Assembly: GCF_000226115.1 (NCBI RefSeq)
Contig: NC_016459.1
Span: 2,651,501 to 2,715,500 of the forward strand
Length of the DNA: 64,000 bases
Direction of reading: 5' to 3'
Source: Thermothielavioides terrestris NRRL 8126
Taxonomy: Eukaryota > Ascomycota > Sordariomycetes > Sordariales > Chaetomiaceae
The notes under the pieces were generated by a model. It saw only the letters and a program-made list of their open reading frames with translations, ran no database searches and was not told where the DNA came from. Shown piece after piece: positions 34,257 to 44,188 of this stretch. The translations under genes and the position numbers were made by a program. Every line of letters begins with the position of its first letter. Positions within the stretch are counted from its first letter, which is position 1.

Positions 34257-35627
34257 ATGAGGCGGTTTCTGCCGACAACGAATTTCGGGTCTGCCGTGCG
34301 CTCGGCCAGCTCCGCCTCCTCCGCCTGTTCCGCCTGCTCCGCCTGCTGGCCCGCGGCCCCTCGGCCCTTCCTCTTCACCGGCCGCCAGCGGCACTTCCAT
34401 CCCTCGCCGGCCACCACCATTCCGCGCCGCCGAAACTTCTTCACCTCCAATGTCCTCCTGCAGCAGGATGGCAGCGAGCCAGGTGCCCGCAGTGCCCCGG
34501 TCGAGAAGAAGGCGGCCGAGGGCAGCGCGAGTCAGTCCGCCGCCCAGAAGAAGCGCAAGCCGCCGCTCAAGAACTCGCTGCACCGCGTCGCCATCGTCGC
34601 CCAGAAGGGTGCGCCCGTGAAGACGCCCCCGCCCGCCGCCGAACCGCCTGCCGGACCGGATGGCAGCAACACCATCAGCGCCGTATGCGTGGCCGAGTCC
34701 TTCGACATGGACCGCGTCGAGGACATATTGAGGAACCACGGCTTCTCGCTCGACCCCGACGGCACCGGCTTCGAGCCGCACGAGGTCGTCCACGCGCGCG
34801 GGCTCAACAACGCCGACATCTTCGTGTTCCCCTCGGGCACCGTCGTGACCTGGGCGCTGCCGTCCGACGTGGTCAACACGCTGGCCACCCGCCACCTGCT
34901 GCCGGCCGCCGAGATGCCGTTCATTGAGGAGAAGGAGGAGGAAGACCTCGAGTTCCGGGTCGACCCCGAGCAGGAGCAGAGCCGCATGAGCGGCGCCGTG
35001 GTCGTGCTCGGCACGCGGCGCGAGGTCGAGGCGGGCGACCGGCTCGACACGACGCTCGCCAAGATCGCCTTCTCGTCCGGCCTGGCGCGCAGCACCAAGC
35101 TGGCCGTGCTCGAAAGCTCGCTGACGCGCTACCTCGAGAGCACGCGACACATCGCCGACCGGCTGTCGCAGGGCCTGCGCGCGCCGCTGTCGCGCGAGCT
35201 GATCCTGCAGAAGGCCGGCGAGCTGCTGAACCTGCGCAGCCAGCTGAACCACTACAACGACCTGACGGACGCGCTGCCCGACATCTTCTGGGACACCGAG
35301 GAGAAGCTGGAGACGTACTACGCCAAGATCGGCAAGGCCCTCGACGTCGGCGTGCGCATCAAGACGCTCAACGACAAGATGACGTACGCCCAGGAGGTTG
35401 TGGGGGTCGCCCAGGGCGTGCTCGACATCAGCGAGAAGATGTCGAGCGAGAGGCACAGCACCCGCCTCGAGTGGATCATCATCATCCTGATCGCCATCGA
35501 GGTCGCCTTCGAGCTGAGGCGGCTGTACATGGAGAGGTATGATGTGTTCCAGGACGAGTTGCTCGCCGAGCTGCGGGCCTTGAGGACGGACATGCGACGA
35601 GAGGACAAGGTGGACACCGCCCGCTAA
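34257..35627 (+). CDS. MRX10: mitochondrial DUF155 protein, RMND1/Mrx10-like
   Basis: Single-exon 456-residue protein. An Arg-rich, acid-free N-terminus is followed by a Pro/Lys-rich linker, so mitochondrial import is likely. The DUF155 domain spans about 140-400: FDMDRVEDILRNHGF, then DIFVFPSGTVVTWALP, AFSSGLARSTKLAVLESSL, the Leu-rich helical segment around LNLRSQLNHYNDLTDALPDIFWD, and LETYYAKIGKALDVGVRIKTLNDKM. A C-terminal membrane helix follows (WIIIILIAIEVAFEL, about 406-420), then a charged tail. RMND1 and yeast Mrx10 are inner-membrane proteins tied to mitochondrial ribosomes. The related Rmd1/Rmd8/Sif2 proteins are cytosolic, so the presequence favours the RMND1 branch. The first ATG is used; a long 5' extension is unlikely because TIP20 lies 294 bp away. 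Confidence 0.85.
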   Translation: MRRFLPTTNFGSAVRSASSASSACSACSACWPAAPRPFLFTGRQRHFHPSPATTIPRRRNFFTSNVLLQQDGSEPGARSAPVEKKAAEGSASQSAAQKKRKPPLKNSLHRVAIVAQKGAPVKTPPPAAEPPAGPDGSNTISAVCVAESFDMDRVEDILRNHGFSLDPDGTGFEPHEVVHARGLNNADIFVFPSGTVVTWALPSDVVNTLATRHLLPAAEMPFIEEKEEEDLEFRVDPEQEQSRMSGAVVVLGTRREVEAGDRLDTTLAKIAFSSGLARSTKLAVLESSLTRYLESTRHIADRLSQGLRAPLSRELILQKAGELLNLRSQLNHYNDLTDALPDIFWDTEEKLETYYAKIGKALDVGVRIKTLNDKMTYAQEVVGVAQGVLDISEKMSSERHSTRLEWIIIILIAIEVAFELRRLYMERYDVFQDELLAELRALRTDMRREDKVDTAR

Positions 35628-36066
35628 CCTACCTAGGTGTGTCAGGCGTGTTGGTTGTAATACATATACATCTGTAAATCACTGGCGTTTATGATACCCA
35701 ACTCGATATTCAATCGTAAAACCCAGCACTGCTGGCAAAAGAACCAACAGTGCTAACCCATGACCATTCGCACGTCCCGTTTCTCTCTCTCTCTCTTTCT
35801 CGCCCCATCGTTTCCCCAATTTTACACATCAAGCTGAATTCTGGGATGGACTCACCACGCTTCCATCTCATTTAAACTTCGAGCCCGGCCGGAGACTGAC
35901 ACAACACTGACACAACAATAGCCAAACCTGATGAAAGATAGTCAGTCCACTTCTTTTGGTTTCCCCTAAGCACTACTACTTATTTCAGCGGGCTTGAGCC
36001 TGAATGCAAACCGACCGGTGACGCCGTACATTTTCGCCTCACGTCTCTGAGCATCGCGCTTCTACA
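35628..36066. other. intergenic, 3' UTR and promoter
   Basis: Contains an ACCTACCTAGG motif just after the stop, a (CT)n run at about 35782-35802, and CT-rich sequence resembling a fungal 5' leader before the next ATG. No gene is seen. Confidence 0.45.
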
Positions 36067-37046
36067 ATGGCGTCCATCGAATCGGCAGCATCGCCGTTGA
36101 TATCAGACTCAACTTCGGTGGGGTCGACGCAAGATCAGCATGAACCGACCACACCATTCACCACTGTACAAGATCTTTTTGAGGCGATCGATCGCGCAAC
36201 TGGGGACCTTCTCGTTTTCACAGGTAGAGAGCATTGCCCTACTATATTAATAAGAGAACTCGTGTAGATATACTAATCAGTGTACTGTTTGTCTTAGGCG
36301 TCTCTCCGAGCGACTATCTCGAAATTGAGCATGAGCGAAAGAGGCGACGTCGCAAAATCCGCTTCCGCCGCTACGATAGCAGTCGTCGGATCCTGTTCAT
36401 TACGATCCCAACTCGCCTCCACGAAGCCCTCCATGTCAACATTTACGAAGCTTTTCGTGACCAGCTTGTCCGAAGTGGGAAAGCGGATAGTTGGGATACG
36501 ATTGCCTCGACCACATTTCGAGCAATATGTGGTCATCCTGGAGGAGGTGGAGGAGTAGATGAGGGGGAAGGAGACTCTACTGGCGGCCCGGACCCGGAAC
36601 GTGCTGGGAAAGATGACTGGCCAACACTTGTTATCGAAGCAAGCGTCTCCGGGTCATTGGCGGGATTGCGGGACGATATGAAATGGTGGTTTTCCGCGTC
36701 CAATCACCAGGTGCAGATTGTTCTCCTCGTCAAGTTTGAACGTGCTCGCCGCACAATCACCGTGGAGAAGTGGGAGGAAGCAGAAGCACCACCCTCCGGT
36801 CCTCGTCCTGGAGCGACGACGACACGAAATGCCGCTGCTCTTCGGCCAGTGCTCCGACAGACCATCACCATCGCTCAGGACCCTACAACCAACCCGGTGT
36901 CATACAATGTTACTAGTGGTTCATTGGTGCTGGGGTTCAGGCTCCTGTTCCTTCGAGATCCGGGCCCCGGAGAGGGAGATTTTGTGCTGAGCGTTCAAGA
37001 GCTGGAGGACTACGCGAGGAGAGTATGGAGGAAAGTGTATGATTAG
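36067..37046 (+). CDS. uncharacterised fungal protein, possible PD-(D/E)XK-like fold
   Basis: Exons 36067-36223 and 36298-37046, intron with a textbook TACTAATC branch site and TCTTAG acceptor; 301 residues. I do not recognise a named family. The segment DDWPTLVIEASVSGSLAGLRDDMKWWFSAS, followed by VQIVLLVKF, has the hydrophobic beta strand, acidic residue and second strand layout of restriction-endonuclease-like folds seen in many lineage-specific fungal proteins. A catalytic ExK is not present (E-A-S instead), so an active nuclease is doubtful. A basic run (RKRRRRKIRFRR, about 63-74) could be a nuclear localisation signal. A Gly-rich acidic linker sits at about 125-140. Base composition is somewhat less GC-rich than neighbouring genes, which suits a fast-evolving accessory gene. 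Function unknown; the fold is a guess from pattern only. Confidence 0.7.
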
Positions 37047-37878
37047 CATGATTGCTCATAACTACCTAGGTAGGTATGCGAGAAACCACAGAATTACTAT
37101 ATCACCGGGCTTCACTGGCAAAACGGGACGTTTTTACCCTGAGCTCAAGTCGCCCAATAATCTGTTGACCGAACCCCGGTTCCCCTTCGGCGATGGGTAC
37201 TGTAACCTTAACTTAGCTACCTCAGGTAAGGTACCTCCTTGGGACCTGACCTATCCGCACCCACCCCAAGTTACACTCAAATCGAAATCGGAAAACAAGG
37301 GCTCCCCCAAACCCAAGCCGCTGCAAAGAAAGTCTCGAAAAAACCAGAGTTTCATTGTCCATCCTGTCTCTTGCCCGCCCAAAACAGAATCTTGGCACAA
37401 CTCGACGCACAACACCACACAACCCCTGACCTAGTGTACTACCAGAGGAGAACCCATCAACATCCTCCCGCCCCCAAACATTCCTAGCACACCCGCGTTC
37501 TTATCCTCCTCCATTGTTATCACTGACACTCATGTTTGACGCTCTTGATTTGCCCGATGGGGCTTTCCCAGCTCCGATCGGTCTAAAAATTTCGGCAAAG
37601 ACATATAATCCAGCGGGAACAGATACTACCTAGAGGGTTGCCCTGCCTACCCTGCCTACCCTGCCTGCCTGCCTGCCTCCCTGTCTGTCTGTCCTCCCAA
37701 CGGTCTGCCCGCCTGCTCTGTGGTGGTACAGCAAATGAAAACAGAAAAGTAGAAGAAAAAACAAAGACATCTCCTGGGCTCACTCCGCCTACGGACCGAT
37801 CAATCAATTCATACCCACTCAGCCATCCTCACCCCATCAAATTGCTCGTCCCATCTCCGTTCCCCCCATCAAACCCCG
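37047..37878. other. intergenic with CCTG/CTGT microsatellite
   Basis: No gene seen. It contains ACCTAGGTAGGTA palindromic sequence (about 37062-37075), AGGTAAGGTACCT (37224-37236) and a pyrimidine microsatellite (CCTGCCTA, CCTG, CTGT units) at about 37638-37694. Two genes converge here. Confidence 0.5.
37638..37694. repeat. compound tetranucleotide microsatellite
   Basis: Runs of CCCTGCCTA, then CCTG, then CTGT units in a row, with no overlap with a supported gene. Confidence 0.8.
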
Positions 37879-40800
37879 TCACGGCCGACCCTGCCCCGCA
37901 GGCGCCGAACTCGCGGTCCCCGATGGCGGCGCAGCCTGTGGCGGCATGGGACTGTTCGCGGCCGCAGGCGGCGGCGGTGGCGGGACACCAACCGCGCCGT
38001 TGACGGGGGCGGCACCCCCGCCGGGCTTCGGGCCTGGTGACGGAACACTGCTGTTGATGTTAACGTTGCTGCCGCCGGTGTTGTTACTGTTGCTGCTGTT
38101 GTTGTTGCCCATCTGCATCTTGGCGGCTGCGACCTTGTGCACGTCCATGTGGCCGGCCAGCCCGATGCCGGCGAGCCCGACGACCTCGCCCTGCGTCACC
38201 TTGCCCATGTGGCCACTCGCGCGCTGCTCGGCGTCGGCACGCGCGCGCGCCTGCTCCATCACCTGCCGTTGCTGCACCTCCGGCATGACTGTGGCGAACC
38301 CGGTGAGGTTGGACGGCGGAGGTCGGTTGCCCGGCCCCGGCACCATACCGGGACCTGGCGAGCCCGCGCCGTACTGGCGAGGGACGGCGTTAGGCGGCAT
38401 GCCGGGACCAGGACTGCCGTAAGGCGGACGCGCCATTTGCTGGTGCTGTTGAGGTGGCGTCGGCGAGGGGCTGTAAGCGTGCTGCGCCTGCGGGATCTGC
38501 GGTGAAATAGTTCGCGGCATTTGCCCGCCATTGGCGAACTGCGAGTACGGCGGCTGCTGCGGGTGCTGAGGCTGGTGCTGAACCATAGGCGGCGGCGGCT
38601 GGTGTGGGGAATGTTGCGGAACCGGGGACGGCTGCCCGTGTTGCGGAAGCATCTGTTGATGTTGTTGGTAGCCTGCGGGATGGCCCTGCGGGTACCGTGG
38701 GTTGTTGGCAGTACCAGCCTGCCCGAGGTTGTAGTTCGGATGCTGTGGCATCCGTTGTTGTGAAGGACTCGGAACAAATTGCTGCGGCATGTTCGAATGG
38801 CCATACGGGCCTTGAGCCTTGGCCAGCTGGGGTGCATACATCTGCGGCCTGAACTGGGTTTGAGGTGCTGGTCGAGGCTGGACCTGGTGATGTGGTTGCG
38901 GGATCGGTACACTAGACGGAGCCCGCGGGTACATATTCGGTGCCTGCCCCCGGACGGGAGTCTGCGGGAAATGCTGCGCGGTTCCAACGGGCCGGGCCGA
39001 TGGCGTGAACTGCGGCTGGTACTGGTGACTGGCGTAGGGGCCCGAAGCGCTCGGCGCCCTGTGCGCCTGGCGCTGATTCGACGTCGCCGCTGCCTGTGCG
39101 GCCAACCGCGCGAGCCGCGCCGGCTCATCCTCCTCCATGACACCCCGATACTCATCCGAGCGCACCTCGATCTTGGTGCTGACGGCGAGGTCCGCCAGCT
39201 TGTCCGAGTTGAGGCGCGCAACCGCGTAAGGCGGCAGTGTCTGGATGATTAACGACAGCTGGGCCTTCAGCGCTTCGTATGTCCTCATCTCTTCCTCACT
39301 CGGCTGGTGCGAGAGATTGCCGTTACGTAGCATGTCCCCATTAACCGGGTCCGTGGAATACCGGTCCTGGCTGGTTGGCAGCGTGAGATTGCGATTGCGC
39401 TGGTACGAGGCTAGCGTCTCGATCAGGTCCGAGACCTCTTCGAGAAGATCGTCAACCTCCTTTTCCTGGTCAGACTTCTTGCCCAGCGCATGGTCCAGGC
39501 TCGGGTCGACGGCTGTTTCGTCCCAGTTCTCGATGGCATCCTTCACGCGCTCTTCGTCAATCTCCATGGCCACCGCTGAATCAGAGGCGGCGCCTCCCTC
39601 GTTTTCGTCGTCGACGTCTTCCGCCTCGGCCATCTTGGCGAAGTTTCGCCGACCAACACGCTGCCACCACATGCGGCCGATCTGGCCCGAGGGGACGATT
39701 GCACTGGAATCATCCTTGCACGGGGCGAAGGAGGAGAAAGCGCCGCGGAAGAGCGCCTCCATCTCGGACATTTCGAGTTCGCTGGTGGACGGTTTGTGGC
39801 CTGCGAGACTCTGAGCCCGCTCCCGCTGTTTCGTTTTGGCATGGATCGTCGGGGTGGCGTTGCTATAATCCAACCAGTGACCTGCCGAGATCGTTTGAGA
39901 GTAGTAGCTGCCGGCGCGGTACTTAGACTTTTCGGCCAGCTCGGGGTGGTAAAAAGTCAAGACATTGCTCTTGGTGGTCGTCTTGGGTGCTTTTGGCGGC
40001 TGTAAGGGGGGCAGATTGCGAGGCGAGGGAAACAGCTCTCCCAGCGTCAGGGATCGGCCCGCCTTTTCGCCCAAGGCGGGAGATTCGGGCAAGAGCCTGG
40101 CGACGGAAACGCCTTTCGGCAAGGCGGCGTCGAGCGGAAACTTGGAGGCCACATCCCGCTGCCGGCTGGTGAACAGGGGCCTCGATGTTGGGGCAGCACC
40201 AACCGCCGTCAAAACTAGACTGCCTGTGTCCTGAAGTGGCACTCGTCCGGGCGTGGGCTTCCTGGGCGCCACTTGTGGCACATTGGGGTATGCCAGCTCT
40301 CGTCTGTAAAGGTCCAATGCCTTGCTCTTGAATGAGATCGTCCTGGCCAGGATGCTGTCGTCGCCGGAGGTGCCAGCAGCCTCCGCAGCCTCCAGCTCCT
40401 GGATTTGCGCATTTGCCGCCCGGACGACGTCCCACATCAAATCATCCAGAGCAACGTATACGCCCTGCGTCACCTTGTCGGCGATGCTCTCCGGTTTGCT
40501 GCTCTCCTCCGACTTTGCCCGCTTCGAGGACGGCTCGCCATCGGGGAGAGGATCTGGAAGCGGGCGGGTGAGGACGGAGGGATTCTCGGTGTCATAGCTA
40601 AGAGCACCTCGGTTAGCAGCCAGGATATGCGAGGCAGGAAGGCGGCAGGCGGCGTGCGGGTGCAATTGAATGGCCGACCTAAATTCAAAGTAGACAGAGA
40701 GGCGTTGCAAGCGATGCACGGCGCATACCTTTGCAAAACACAGAAAAAGTCGCGAACGAGCGCAGCGAGGTTCTGCGAAGCGTGCAAGCCATTGACGGGC

Positions 40801-40958
40801 GGCCTGGGCGACTCGGCGCGGTTGAGATCGGGATCGTTGGCGTCGCTGGCCTCGCGCTTCCGCTTGGTTGAGGAATTGACGGATGAAGCGGGCGAGTCTG
40901 GACGCGACAACGCTGCGACGCCGTTAACGTGGGGCGCGCTGACGGCGGGCGAGGACAT
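37879..40958 (-). CDS. large fungal-specific protein with prion-like Q/P-rich C-terminal half
   Basis: Exons 40958-40729 and 40597-37879 (intron 131 bp, GTATGC...CTTAG, branch GCTAAC); 982 residues. The splice gives LQSYDTENPSVLTRPLP. The N-terminal half is well structured and looks conserved: VYVALDDLMWDVVRAANAQI, TLGELFPSPRNLPPLQPP, VLTFYHPEL, YSQTISAGHWLDYSNATP and EALFRGAFSSFAPCKDDS. I recognise this as the kind of sequence conserved across filamentous ascomycetes, but I cannot give it a function. An acidic segment follows (about 390-430), then helical LIETLASYQ and LSLIIQTLPPYAVARL. From about residue 570 to the end, Gln, Pro, Asn, His and Gly dominate, resembling transcription coactivator tails. 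KRKR and KRAK runs near the N-terminus suggest a nuclear protein. A chromatin or mediator-type role is possible but not shown. Confidence 0.8.
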
Positions 40959-42508
40959 GGCGGGCAGGGAGGTCGGGACCCTGGAAGGGCGGACGGTGGG
41001 CGGTGGACGGTGGGCGGTGGGAGGTGGGATGGGTTATTGGCGTGGAGGGTTTTGGACTGGGTCTGTCGCGCGGTTCGCGTCGCTGCGGCCGTCGGTGCGG
41101 CGCGAAGGGGAACAGCAAGGCGACCGGAGCGCGGGCTGCAAGCTGGAACCTGCAACCTGCAAACTCCAAAAAACTTTCAACTTTTGGCGTCGGCGGGCCG
41201 GCAGGCTGGGCGGACCAGATTCATCCAAAACGGCTGCACGCAGTGGCCAGACAATACCCAAGGTCGCTCTCAGCCGGGGCTTGACTCGGCGTGCGGCATC
41301 AGATGGGAATTTCCTCAAATGCAGCGTCTCGCTCGTGCGCGCGAGAGGACGTCGGAGGCAGTCGTATCCAGCGTTGGTTCCAAAAAGCCAGCGCGAGGCT
41401 AGCCAACTGAGCCTGCGCTAGTTAGCGATGCTTGCGGCAATTAGTGGGGCGGCTTAGCACGTGACTTTGCTCGCCCCTGCCAATGCCAGCTGATATCCCC
41501 AGTCCCCTAACCACACAGTACGAGCAGTTACTGTGTAAACCGAGTCGAGCCCATCAGCTGCACAGGAGGTTCCCTATCCCCTTCACGGTTCAACCACGGG
41601 ATGGCTCCTGGTAGGCACTTGTACGAGAGCCCATGCTCTGCCAGTGGCATGGCGGCTTCGCCAGTTTATTCTGAGCCGTCGAAGGCGAGGGACACGCTGA
41701 TCAAGATCAGGTGTCTGCAAGGTTATTGAGGCCTGCAAGACCATGACGGTCTCGCTTTTCGAGAGTTGGTACCGAGCCGGCCGAGCTGCCTACCACATCA
41801 ACTCCACTGCTGTGTATGGTTGTGGGAGCCCCCGAGACAGCCACACATATCTAACCTCCCTGGTTAATGAGAAAGCGGTACATTACGCTTCAATGTCGGT
41901 CCCCGGCTGCGGGCGCTCTGAGCCCCATGGAAGTAGTGACTCGAAGCCGTTCTGATTCCCGTCTCTTTGCAACGCCTCAGCAGAACTGCTCCAGCTCTAC
42001 ACAGTACCTCACTTTACTGCGAAGTATACTTGTAGGTACCTAGGTATTTAGATCGTTGTGAGGGAATGTGAGCGTTGCGATCAAGCTTAAACAACCACCG
42101 AGATCGCTGTGACTCGAGTTGAATAGGTACCTTAGTGAAGCTGCATAGTGCATATTCCGCACTATCAGTAGGTACCTAGGGTAGCATCTCCGATAGACAC
42201 ATTACCTAGGGAGCCGTTAAACGGCCTTGGCAGCGATCTCGGACAGGGATTCGGGCTCCGAAGTGCCCCTCGCTGACGCTTGACCTGGCGGTCCCCGCGA
42301 GTGATGCTCAACAAGAAGCGAACTGCGGGGTCCCGAATTTTTTCTCTTGTGCTTATTGCTGTCCACTGCTTCCCCCACAAAACAAGCAGCTGCCCCGCGC
42401 CGAGACTGTCTGTCAGAATTTCTCTACCTTCCTCAACCCGCAGTCATCCTCCTCAACTGCCCCTCTCGCACCGCCGAATTCCACCTCAATTGCCCAATTC
42501 CTTCCACA
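40959..42508. promoter_or_regulatory. divergent intergenic region upstream of SHMT
   Basis: 1.55 kb between two divergent start codons. The left part has GC-rich GGACGGTGGGCGG repeats at about 40990-41030. The right part has TAGGTACCTAGGTA palindromes (about 42033-42048 and 42170-42181). Pyrimidine-rich sequence immediately precedes the SHMT start. No reading frame is credible. A promoter role for both genes follows from position only. Confidence 0.5.
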
Positions 42509-44188
42509 ATGGCCGCCAGCAGCACCCAGGGCGCGACCTACGCGCTGCCCGAGACGCACAAGCAGGTTCGTCGGCTGGCGCCCCTCCGCATCGCCCGGCG
42601 TTCCGTCTGACTCTCCGCTCCTAGATGCTCGAGAAGTCGCTGCTCGAATCGGACCCGGAGGTCGCTGAGATCATGGTGAGCCCTCGTTACCCCGTTCTCC
42701 GAGTGAATGGAATGGCCTTGCCCCGTATTAACAGCCTTGCCTCAGAAAAACGAGATTCAGCGGCAGCGCGAATCCATCATTCTCATTGCCTCGGAAAACG
42801 TCACGTCCCGGGCTGTCTTCGATGCCCTTGGCTCTCCCATGTCCAACAAGTACTCCGAGGGCTACCCCGGCGCGCGGTATTACGGCGGCAACCAGCACAT
42901 TGACCAGATCGAGCTCCTCTGCCAGAAGCGGGCCCTCGAGGCCTTCCATCTCGACTCGGCCAAGTGGGGTGTCAACGTCCAGTGCTTGAGCGGCAGCCCG
43001 GCCAACCTCGAGGTCTACCAGGCTCTCATGCCTCCCCACGGCCGGTTGATGGGTCTTGACCTCCCCCACGGCGGCCATCTTAGCCACGGCTACCAGACTC
43101 CCCAGCGGAAGTAAGCATCAAGCATCCTCGGCCTGGCGCCGCCCCTGCCCAAGCCACGACACGGCACCTGCAGAGTTGCTAACCTCTTGCCCCCAAGGAT
43201 CTCGGCCGTCTCGACCTACTTCGAAACCATGCCCTATCGCGTCGATCTCGAGACTGGCATTATCGACTACGACCAGCTCGAGAAGAACGCCCAGCTTTTC
43301 CGCCCCAAGATCCTCGTTGCCGGCACCTCGGCCTACTGCCGCCTGATCGACTATGAGCGCATGCGCAAGATCGCCGACTCGGTTGGCGCCTACCTGGTTG
43401 TCGACATCGCGCACATCTCGGGCCTCGTAGCCGCAGAGGTCATTCCGTCGCCGTTCCACTACGCCGATGTCGTCACCACCACCACCCACAAGTCGCTGCG
43501 TGGCCCCCGCGGCGCCATGATCTTCTTCCGCAAGGGTGTCCGGTCGGTCGATGCCAAGACCGGCAAGGAGACGCTCTACGACCTGGAGGACAAGATCAAC
43601 TTCTCCGTCTTTCCCGGCCATCAGGGTGGTCCGCACAACCACACCATCACCGCGCTCGCCGTTGCGCTCAAGCAGGCCGCGAGCCCCGACTTCAAGCTGT
43701 ACCAGCAAAAGGTTGTGTCCAACGCCAAGGCGCTGGAGAAAAAGTTCAAGGAGCTCGGCCACAAACTCGTGTCGGACGGCACCGACTCGCACATGGTGCT
43801 GCTCGACCTCCGTCCGTTCCAGCTCGACGGCGCGCGTGTCGAGGCCGTCCTGGAGCAGATCAACATCGCCTGCAACAAGAACAGCGTCCCCGGCGACAAG
43901 AGCGCCCTGACGCCGGGCGGTCTGCGCATCGGCACGCCCGCCATGACCAGCCGCGGCTTCGGCGAGGCCGACTTTGAGCGCGTGGCCACCTACATCGACG
44001 AGAGCATCAAGATCTGCAAGGAAGTGCAGGCGGCGCTGCCCAAGGAGGCCAACAAGCTCAAGGACTTCAAGGTCAAGGTGGCCAGCGGCGAGGTGGCTCG
44101 CATCAACGAGCTCAAGAAGGAGATCTCGGAGTGGTGCCAAACCTTCCCTCTGCCCGTCGAGGGCTGGAGAATGGATGCCGGTCTCTAA
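42509..44188 (+). CDS. SHM2: serine hydroxymethyltransferase, cytosolic type
   Basis: PLP enzyme interconverting serine plus tetrahydrofolate with glycine plus 5,10-methylene-THF, the main one-carbon donor. Exons 42509-42565, 42625-42675, 42746-43110 and 43198-44188, with introns of 59, 70 and 87 bp; 487 residues. Motifs: [44 protein letters not shown] (substrate and PLP contacts), [15 protein letters not shown], the PLP lysine in [13 protein letters not shown] (Lys256), [11 protein letters not shown] and SRGFGEADF. It starts [15 protein letters not shown] without an Arg-rich leader, so cytosolic rather than mitochondrial. Two very short exons (19 and 17 codons) open the gene. All catalytic residues are present. 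Confidence 0.97.
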
